Assembly: GCA_966112985.1 (NCBI GenBank) | Contig: CBHWET010000049.1 | Span: 1-18,533, forward strand | Direction of reading: 5' to 3' | DNA: 18,533 bases | From: CBHWET01 sp966112985 | Lineage (GTDB): Bacteria > Verrucomicrobiota > Verrucomicrobiia > Limisphaerales > JACDHS01 | Shown: piece by piece, positions 13,604 through 18,533 of the stretch | Layout of the letters: each line of letters begins with the position of its first letter | How positions within the stretch are numbered: the stretch's first letter is position 1 | Made by a program: the position numbers and the translations under genes | The notes under the pieces: model-generated | Database searches by the model: none | What the model saw: only the letters and a program-made list of their open reading frames with translations | Told to the model about the DNA's origin: nothing

Positions 13604-14359
13604 ATGCAGACGACGCAAGTCGCGCAAGCGATCTGGCCAACACTAGTTTCATCCGAAGAATGGAGTATTTATAGACTCGCCCTTGATGCCGTCCGAAAAG
13701 CCAGAGTCCCCTTTCTATTTGGCGGAGCATTTTCTCTGACGACCTACACCGGGATTTGGCGCGATACCAAGGATTTGGATCTGTTAATTCTTCCAGAGCA
13801 TCGTGACATCGCCGTCAAAGCCGTCAGCGACGCAGGCTTTGTCGATTACTATGATCGGCTGAATTACGACCGCGGGTGGATCTATCGTTCTTATCGCGAT
13901 GGATACATCGTCGACCTGATCTGGTGCATGGCCAACCGTCGTGCAGCCGTTGAAAAAAATTGGTTCGACAATGCAGTGCCCGTTCAACTTGACGACGAAA
14001 CCCACTACGTTGTCGGTCCCGAGGAATTACTTTGGCACAAACTTTATGTGATGCAGCGCGAACGCTGTGACTGGCCCGACGTGTTAAATCTTCTCTATGC
14101 AGTCGGACCGCGTCTGGATTGGAAACGGGTTGTGGCACTCGTTGGGGAAGATGGGGCTCTGCTCAACGCCGTTTTGAACGTGTTCAATTGGGTATGCCCG
14201 GGTCGCGTGGCCCAGTTTCCCGAATGGCTGCGAAAACAATTTCATCTCAAGGAACCAAAGAAAGATGCGGTTATCGCCGATGAAGGCAATGTCAGGTTTC
14301 TCGACTCACGGCCGTGGTTTGCGGCGTTTCGAACCGATCTCAACCCGGTTAATTTATAA
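13604..14359 (+). CDS. Nucleotidyltransferase-fold protein (AbiEii/MNT-like)
   Basis: 251 residues. The N-terminal part has the DNA polymerase beta-like nucleotidyltransferase signature: FLFGGAFSL (37-45), then DTKDLDLLI (54-62) with the two metal-binding Asp at D57 and D59. A third acidic residue is likely in YIVDLIW. The middle segment EELLWHKLYVMQRERCDWPDV and the tail resemble a family of free-standing nucleotidyltransferases that includes AbiEii-like toxins of type IV toxin-antitoxin systems; the 'K-x-x-V-x-x-R-E-R-x-D' helix is typical. It would transfer a nucleotide to an unknown acceptor. No AbiEi-like antitoxin precedes it. Instead it forms an operon with the TIM-barrel gene 14 bases downstream. 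A strong AGGAGG precedes the ATG. Confidence 0.85.
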   Translation: MQTTQVAQAIWPTLVSSEEWSIYRLALDAVRKARVPFLFGGAFSLTTYTGIWRDTKDLDLLILPEHRDIAVKAVSDAGFVDYYDRLNYDRGWIYRSYRDGYIVDLIWCMANRRAAVEKNWFDNAVPVQLDDETHYVVGPEELLWHKLYVMQRERCDWPDVLNLLYAVGPRLDWKRVVALVGEDGALLNAVLNVFNWVCPGRVAQFPEWLRKQFHLKEPKKDAVIADEGNVRFLDSRPWFAAFRTDLNPVNL

Positions 14360-14360
14360 A

Positions 14361-14366
14361 AGGAGG
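14361..14366 (+). promoter_or_regulatory. AGGAGG ribosome binding site of the TIM-barrel gene
   Basis: AGGAGG seven bases before the ATG at 14374, starting one base after the preceding stop codon. It decides the start and indicates strong independent initiation within the two-gene operon. Confidence 0.85.
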
Positions 14367-14373
14367 AGAAGGC

Positions 14374-15240
14374 ATGTTAGTTGGCGCGATGAATCATCCT
14401 GCGGAGAACATCATTGAAGAAATTAAATGGATGGCAGAGTTGGACCTCGACTTCGTAGACCTGACACTTGAGCCACCGGAAGCCGCAGTATGGAAAGTCG
14501 ATCCAGAAAGCATCCGCAGTGCTATCGCTGATCATGGTCTCGATGTCGTTGGCCATACCGCCTACTATTTACCGTTAGCATCTCCTTTTGAGAGTTTGCG
14601 CCGAGCCGCGGTTGAGGAGCTGAAACGATGTCTGGAGGTCTTCGGAAAAGTAGGCGCGAGGTGGATGAACCTGCATCCCGATGGCAAAGCCCCGCTGCAC
14701 GATAAGAATTTTCATGTCGAACGGAATCTTCAAACGCTCCGCGAGCTTCTTCCCGTTGCGCGTGACTGTGGTGTCGGCTTGATGATCGAAAACCTTCCAG
14801 GCAAGTGGAACACCGTAATTGAATTATCGCGCCTGCTGGAACCTCTTCCAGAAATTGGCCTGCACCTGGACATCGGCCACGCGAATCTGATGGTGGAAGA
14901 GAACACCACGGAAGAACTGTTGTCGATATACGCGCCACGATTACGACATGTCCATCTGCACGACAACAAAGGTGGCGGAGCAGATCTCCATTTGCCGCTT
15001 GGCAGCGGCACCATTGACATACCGCAGCAAATTAGATTTTTGAAAAAGGCAAAATACGACGACACGATTACACTGGAAGTATTTTGCGAGGACCGCCATT
15101 ACCTGGAATACAGCCGGGATCTTCTGCGCCAATGGTGGGAAGAAGTCTCGCCGCCGCCGCCGGAAAAGCAAAAGCTTGCGGTGGCAACACCAACATCCGA
15201 TCAGTTCTCACCGAGCTCCAATTCGCGCAGTGAGAAATAA
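14374..15240 (+). CDS. Sugar phosphate isomerase/epimerase-like TIM-barrel protein
   Basis: 288 residues of the xylose isomerase-like/AP endonuclease 2 superfamily. Candidate metal ligands and active-site residues: H61 (GHTAYYLP), H101 (MNLHPDG), E139 (MIENLPG), D166 and H169 (LDIGHAN), H196 (HVHLHDNKGG), H206 (DLHLPLGSG) and E235 (TLEVFCED). This is the usual His/Glu/Asp set for a divalent-metal barrel that isomerises sugars or cleaves at abasic sites; the actual substrate is unknown. The last 30 residues (from PPPPEK) are low-complexity and outside the barrel. It follows the nucleotidyltransferase by 14 bases. Its 3' end overlaps the convergent ribD by 33 bases. Confidence 0.9.
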   Translation: MLVGAMNHPAENIIEEIKWMAELDLDFVDLTLEPPEAAVWKVDPESIRSAIADHGLDVVGHTAYYLPLASPFESLRRAAVEELKRCLEVFGKVGARWMNLHPDGKAPLHDKNFHVERNLQTLRELLPVARDCGVGLMIENLPGKWNTVIELSRLLEPLPEIGLHLDIGHANLMVEENTTEELLSIYAPRLRHVHLHDNKGGGADLHLPLGSGTIDIPQQIRFLKKAKYDDTITLEVFCEDRHYLEYSRDLLRQWWEEVSPPPPEKQKLAVATPTSDQFSPSSNSRSEK

Positions 15241-16344
15241 ATCGTCACCAAGCTGTCGCCATTGCACATCTCTCAATAACCTTTTATCGGCAGCAGTTGT
15301 GAGTGGTTCGCCCGCGATCCCTTTTCGGGCATCGCGTCCGCACAAAACTTTGGGCGCATAGAAGAAAGCGATGCGATGCGCCAAACCTTGTCGGATAAAT
15401 AATGCATTTGTCTCGCCGCCGCCTTCGACCAGAAGGCTTGTGACGTTTTCTTTGCCGAGCTGCTTCAGCAACCAGATGAGGTTTATCTTTCCGTCTTTTG
15501 TCGGCGCGATGCACACGTTCACGCGTTCTGACATTGATGAAACAAACGACTTCTTCGCACGATCGGTGGTGACGATCGTCGTCAGCTCTGCGAATTCATC
15601 GCAAACCAATTTCGCCGTGGGCGGGGTTTGGCCACGTGGATCGAGAATGATTCGGCGTTTCTGCCCGCCTTTATGCAGCCTGACGCCTCTGATCGTCAGG
15701 CTTGGATCATCAAAAAGAACCGTATTGATACCAACGACGATCGCATCAACGCCCTGACGAATCGTCATCGCATGCGACCGTGATTCTTCACCTGTAATCC
15801 ATTTTGATTCGCCTGCCGCCGTCGCGATTTTTCCGTCCAGGGTCATTGCAGCTTTTAATGTGACGAAGGGAGTCCTATGAACGATCCAATGGTTGAACGC
15901 TTCGTTAAGCTCCGAAGCCGCTTCGGCTTCAATGCCATGCAAAACATCAACACCGCCATGCCGCAAAATCTTAAATCCTTGGCCGGCGTGTTGAGGATTA
16001 GGGTCCGTTGCGGCAACAACAACACGCGCAACGCCTGCCTTTAGAATAGCATCAGTGCAAGGCGGCGTTCGTCCGTGTGTGCAACAGGGTTCAAGCGTCA
16101 CGTAGAGCGTTGCGCCACGAACATCGTTGCCACATCTCTGCGCATCCCGAAATGCTTCGATTTCCGCATGGGGTTCTCCTGCTTTATGGTGCCAGCCGCG
16201 TCCGATCATTTTTCCGCTTTTCACCAGCACGGCGCCAACCATTGGATTCGGCGACGTCTGACCAAAACCGCGCCGCGCCAATCGCAACGCTGTCCGTATC
16301 CACTTCACATCCGATTTGTCGAAAGATTCCGGCACGACACACAT
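15208..16344 (-). CDS. ribD: Bifunctional riboflavin biosynthesis deaminase/reductase RibD
   Basis: 378 residues from the ATG at 16344. The N-terminal deaminase domain has TSPNPMVGAVLV, HAE (59-61) and EPCCTHGRTPPC (85-96), giving the zinc ligands H59, C87 and C96 and the catalytic E61. The C-terminal reductase domain starts near FVTLKAAMTLDGKIA and includes GVDAIVVGINTVLFDDP and LLVEGGGETNALF. It carries out the second and third steps of riboflavin synthesis from GTP: deamination of the pyrimidine and reduction of the ribosyl side chain by NADPH. The frame runs upstream to a TTG (16395), but typical RibD proteins start close to the chosen ATG. No FMN riboswitch fits in the short upstream gap, and no other rib gene is near. 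Confidence 0.96.
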   Translation of the reverse strand: MCVVPESFDKSDVKWIRTALRLARRGFGQTSPNPMVGAVLVKSGKMIGRGWHHKAGEPHAEIEAFRDAQRCGNDVRGATLYVTLEPCCTHGRTPPCTDAILKAGVARVVVAATDPNPQHAGQGFKILRHGGVDVLHGIEAEAASELNEAFNHWIVHRTPFVTLKAAMTLDGKIATAAGESKWITGEESRSHAMTIRQGVDAIVVGINTVLFDDPSLTIRGVRLHKGGQKRRIILDPRGQTPPTAKLVCDEFAELTTIVTTDRAKKSFVSSMSERVNVCIAPTKDGKINLIWLLKQLGKENVTSLLVEGGGETNALFIRQGLAHRIAFFYAPKVLCGRDARKGIAGEPLTTAADKRLLRDVQWRQLGDDLFLTARIGAR

Positions 16345-16424
16345 GTGTACAACAGCCGTTGCACGTCGAATAGGAAAGTTTTCTGCGCTCGACAACTCCC
16401 CGCCGAAAACTTCATATCATTTCC

Positions 16425-17009
16425 ATGGCATTAACACCTTCGACGATGCTGCCGCTCGGCACCACAGCGCCTGATTTCCGTCTGCCCAACATTGATGGAA
16501 AAATGGTTGGCCTGAGCGACTTTCCCAATGCGACCGCATATCTGGTAATGTTCATCTGTAATCACTGTCCTTACGTGAAACACATTCGCGACGAATTGGC
16601 TCGAATTGGGCGGGATTACCAGCCACGCGGCGTGGCAATCTTCGCAATCAGTTCCAACGACGTTGAGAATTATCCGGCGGACAGCCCGGCAAAAATGAAG
16701 GAAGAGGCTGCTTCGGCCGGTTATACGTTTCCCTATTTGTTTGACGAAACGCAGAATGTGGCGAAGGCGTATCGCGCCGCGTGCACACCGGATTTCTTCC
16801 TGTTCGATCGTGAGCGGAAGCTCGTTTATCGCGGCCAGCTCGATGACAGCCGCCCACGTGTCGCCACACCTTTGCCGGTGACAGGAAAAGATTTGCGCGC
16901 GGCACTCGAGGCCGTTCTCGGCCATAAATCAGTTTCAATGAACCAAATTCCGAGCATGGGGTGTAACATCAAATGGAAGCCCGGCAATGCGCCTGAATAT
17001 TTTAGCTAA
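16425..17009 (+). CDS. Thioredoxin-like/AhpC-TSA family protein
   Basis: 194 residues. The thioredoxin fold starts GTTAPDFRLPNIDG and has the redox motif C45-N-H-C48 (FICNHCPYVKHI), the cis-Pro region ACTPDFFLFD (119-128) and YRGQLDDSRP (135-144). The C-terminus NQIPSMGCNIKWKPGN, with C180, is diagnostic of a well-spread subfamily of thioredoxin-like peroxiredoxin relatives. No signal peptide is present, so it is probably cytoplasmic and takes part in thiol redox or peroxide handling; its partner is unknown. ATG at 16425, no Shine-Dalgarno; divergent from ribD, with 80 bases between the starts. It may be co-transcribed with the ROK gene 21 bases downstream. Confidence 0.92.
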   Translation: MALTPSTMLPLGTTAPDFRLPNIDGKMVGLSDFPNATAYLVMFICNHCPYVKHIRDELARIGRDYQPRGVAIFAISSNDVENYPADSPAKMKEEAASAGYTFPYLFDETQNVAKAYRAACTPDFFLFDRERKLVYRGQLDDSRPRVATPLPVTGKDLRAALEAVLGHKSVSMNQIPSMGCNIKWKPGNAPEYFS

Positions 17010-17030
17010 GATTCACACCGCTGAGTTGTA

Positions 17031-17951
17031 ATGGAAAAAACATACGTCGGCATCGAAATCGGTGGCACCAAGCTGCAGATTGTGACGGGCAATGCCTCGG
17101 CACAAATTCTTGAGCGCCGACGTATCGCTGTTCGAAAGGAAGAAGGCGGTGCCGGAATTCGTCGTGAGATCGAAACGGCATTGAAACGCATTCTAGAAAA
17201 TACAACGCCCGCTGCAGTCGGTGTTGGTTTTGGCGGGCCCGTAGATTGGCAGACTGGGACGATTTGTTGCTCGCATCAAATTGAAGGCTGGCACGAATTC
17301 CCTCTCGGCAAATGGTTGCAGTCAATTGTGAAAGTGCCGGTCTGCGTGGATAACGATGCCAATGTCGCTGCGCTTGGAGAAGCGCTTCACGGCGGCGGCA
17401 ACGGTTTTAACCCAGTGTTTTACGTCACGCTTGGCAGCGGTGTTGGCGGTGGATTAGTGGTTAATTCGAAAATCTTCCACGGAGCTAAACCCGGCGAGTC
17501 AGAGATCGGCCATATCCGTTTGGATAAAACCGGGCGAATTGTGGAATCGAGTTGCTCAGGGTGGGCAGTTGATAAAAAAGTTCGCGACGCTGTTTCGAAG
17601 GATCCCGAAACAATTTTCGCCAAGCTTGTGGGCGACCAGATGGGCGGCGAAGCCAAATACCTCGGGATCGGGCTGGAGCGAAAATATCCAGTTGCTCAGA
17701 AAATCTTAAAAGGGACGGCGGAAGACCTCGCCTTCGCCCTTTCCCATGTCGCACACCTGTCCCATCCGGAAGTCATCATTTTGGGCGGCGGCTTGTCGCT
17801 TTTGGGGAAACCTCTACAGGCTGCAGTGCAACAATACTTGCCCAATTTCCTGATGGATGCGTTTGCCCCCGGCCCAAAAGTTGTCATCGCTAAACTCGGC
17901 GAGGACTCCGTACCTGTAGGAGCTCTTGAACTTGCAAAGACGAACACTTGA
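17031..17951 (+). CDS. ROK family sugar kinase-like protein
   Basis: 306 residues. The phosphate-binding motif GIEIGGTK (7-14), GFGGPVD (67-72), CVDNDANVAALGE (105-117, catalytic Asp D109), YVTLGSGVGGG (131-141), GESEIGHI (155-162) and the C-terminal VIILGGGLS (248-256) define a ROK kinase. The usual zinc motif C-x-C-G-x2-G-C-x-E after GHI is missing; here the sequence is RIVESSCSGWAV with one Cys, while H161 is kept. ROK kinases phosphorylate glucose, N-acetylmannosamine, fructose or other sugars with ATP. There is no N-terminal DNA-binding domain, so it is a kinase-type and not a repressor-type member. The next gene, 32 bases on, encodes a GmhA-like isomerase, which suggests joint action on a sugar phosphate. 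Confidence 0.92.
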   Translation: MEKTYVGIEIGGTKLQIVTGNASAQILERRRIAVRKEEGGAGIRREIETALKRILENTTPAAVGVGFGGPVDWQTGTICCSHQIEGWHEFPLGKWLQSIVKVPVCVDNDANVAALGEALHGGGNGFNPVFYVTLGSGVGGGLVVNSKIFHGAKPGESEIGHIRLDKTGRIVESSCSGWAVDKKVRDAVSKDPETIFAKLVGDQMGGEAKYLGIGLERKYPVAQKILKGTAEDLAFALSHVAHLSHPEVIILGGGLSLLGKPLQAAVQQYLPNFLMDAFAPGPKVVIAKLGEDSVPVGALELAKTNT

Positions 17952-17983
17952 ATCAGGGGAAATCTGAAGTAAAGTTCGGCCGC

Positions 17984-18533
17984 ATGAATCAATGGCTTTC
18001 TGATTACGTTCGCGCCCAAAAGGCGGCACTCGACTCCATTTCGATTGAGGGTGTCGCAAAAATCATCCAAACGCTGCAGCAGGCTCACAAAGAAGATCGG
18101 CAGATCTTCGTGTTCGGCAACGGCGGCAGCGCGGCGAACGCTTCTCACTTTGTCACCGACCTTGGCAAAGGTTCATCCGACAAGCTCGGTAAACGTTTTC
18201 GCGTTCTTTCGTTGAATGACAACGTTAGCTGGATGACAGCCATTGGGAATGATTACTCGTACGAGGACGTGTTTATCCGTCAATTGGAAAACTACGGACG
18301 CAAAGGAGATATCGCATTATCGATCAGCGTCAGCGGCAATTCTCCGAATTGCGTGAAAGCTTTGGAATGGGCGAAAAAGAATGGACTGACAACTGTCGCC
18401 CTCGTTGGCGCGAAGCGTGGCAAAATGGCAGAAATTGCTGATCAGGTTGTTGTCATCCACGATGCTCACTACGGTCGCGCCGAAGACGCCCAAATGGGAA
18501 TTCTTCACATGTTGTGCTACGCCTTCATGGAGA
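17984..18533 (+). CDS. GmhA-like SIS-domain phosphosugar isomerase (cut by window end)
   Basis: Open from the ATG at 17984 to the window edge, 183 codons. It reads MNQWLSDYVRAQ at the start, then GNGGSAANASHFVTDLGKG (45-63), SLNDNVSWMTAIGNDYSYED, SISVSGNSPN (113-122) and GRAEDAQMGILHMLCY (164-179). This is the sedoheptulose-7-phosphate isomerase (GmhA/DiaA) family of SIS proteins; full members are near 190-200 residues, so little is missing. Compared with E. coli GmhA (ligands H61, E65, Q172, H180), the aligned residues here are H55, D59, E167 and H175: two conservative substitutions. It probably isomerises a sugar phosphate, possibly for heptose or a related cell-surface sugar, with the ROK kinase upstream. 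No Shine-Dalgarno is visible. Confidence 0.9.
   Translation, partial: MNQWLSDYVRAQKAALDSISIEGVAKIIQTLQQAHKEDRQIFVFGNGGSAANASHFVTDLGKGSSDKLGKRFRVLSLNDNVSWMTAIGNDYSYEDVFIRQLENYGRKGDIALSISVSGNSPNCVKALEWAKKNGLTTVALVGAKRGKMAEIADQVVVIHDAHYGRAEDAQMGILHMLCYAFME

Overview
The window looks like a chromosomal segment of a Verrucomicrobiota bacterium (inference from gene content). Pointers are a type II pseudopilin with the FTLIE processing site and a C-terminal H-X9-DG motif, a secreted-protein module with the PGYSLISNP / SPGEGA / GEAFWV signature I associate with verrucomicrobial exported proteins, an Asp-box glycosidase, a DUF2934 protein and an EboF-like phosphodiesterase. Most starts lack a clear Shine-Dalgarno sequence, and several are probably TTG or GTG.

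Layout. 1-850: pseudopilin gene closed by a strong intrinsic terminator. 983-1651 (minus): exported two-domain fibronectin-III-like protein with a candidate operator/promoter upstream. 1720-2120: no convincing gene, but a perfect 16-bp palindrome. 2121-2648: about a dozen degenerate 42-bp tandem repeats, followed at 2779-2812 by an intrinsic terminator that works only on the plus strand. This is the most unusual part of the window. 2826-3989 (minus): exported sialidase-like Asp-box protein. 4235-5089: verrucomicrobial-type hypothetical protein. 5126-5923 (minus): ABC-2/DUF990-type permease without an ATPase nearby. 6021-7421: EboF-like alkaline-phosphatase-superfamily protein. 7424-7834: minus-strand terminator, DUF2934 gene and a cluster of stem-loops. 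7846-10642 (minus): large Ski2-like helicase and a small basic protein. 10752-11603: MlaE-type permease. 11607-11903 (minus): small unknown protein. 12011-13497: zinc-ribbon protein, ruvA and a DUF374 acyltransferase in a compact operon. 13604-15240: nucleotidyltransferase plus a TIM-barrel sugar-phosphate-isomerase-like protein, both with AGGAGG ribosome binding sites. 15208-16344 (minus): ribD, overlapping the previous gene tail to tail. 16425 to the window end: thioredoxin-like protein, ROK kinase and a GmhA-like SIS isomerase cut by the window edge.

Working together. Much of the window is housekeeping: riboflavin synthesis (ribD), recombination (ruvA), envelope lipid handling (MlaE, DUF374) and probably sugar-phosphate or heptose metabolism (ROK plus SIS). 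No CRISPR array, tRNA, rRNA, integrase or transposase is visible. The best candidates for something undescribed are the 42-bp repeat array with its plus-strand terminator and the nucleotidyltransferase/TIM-barrel gene pair. The divergent Ski2-like helicase with a cysteine cluster and the composite stem-loop at 7751-7797 come next.
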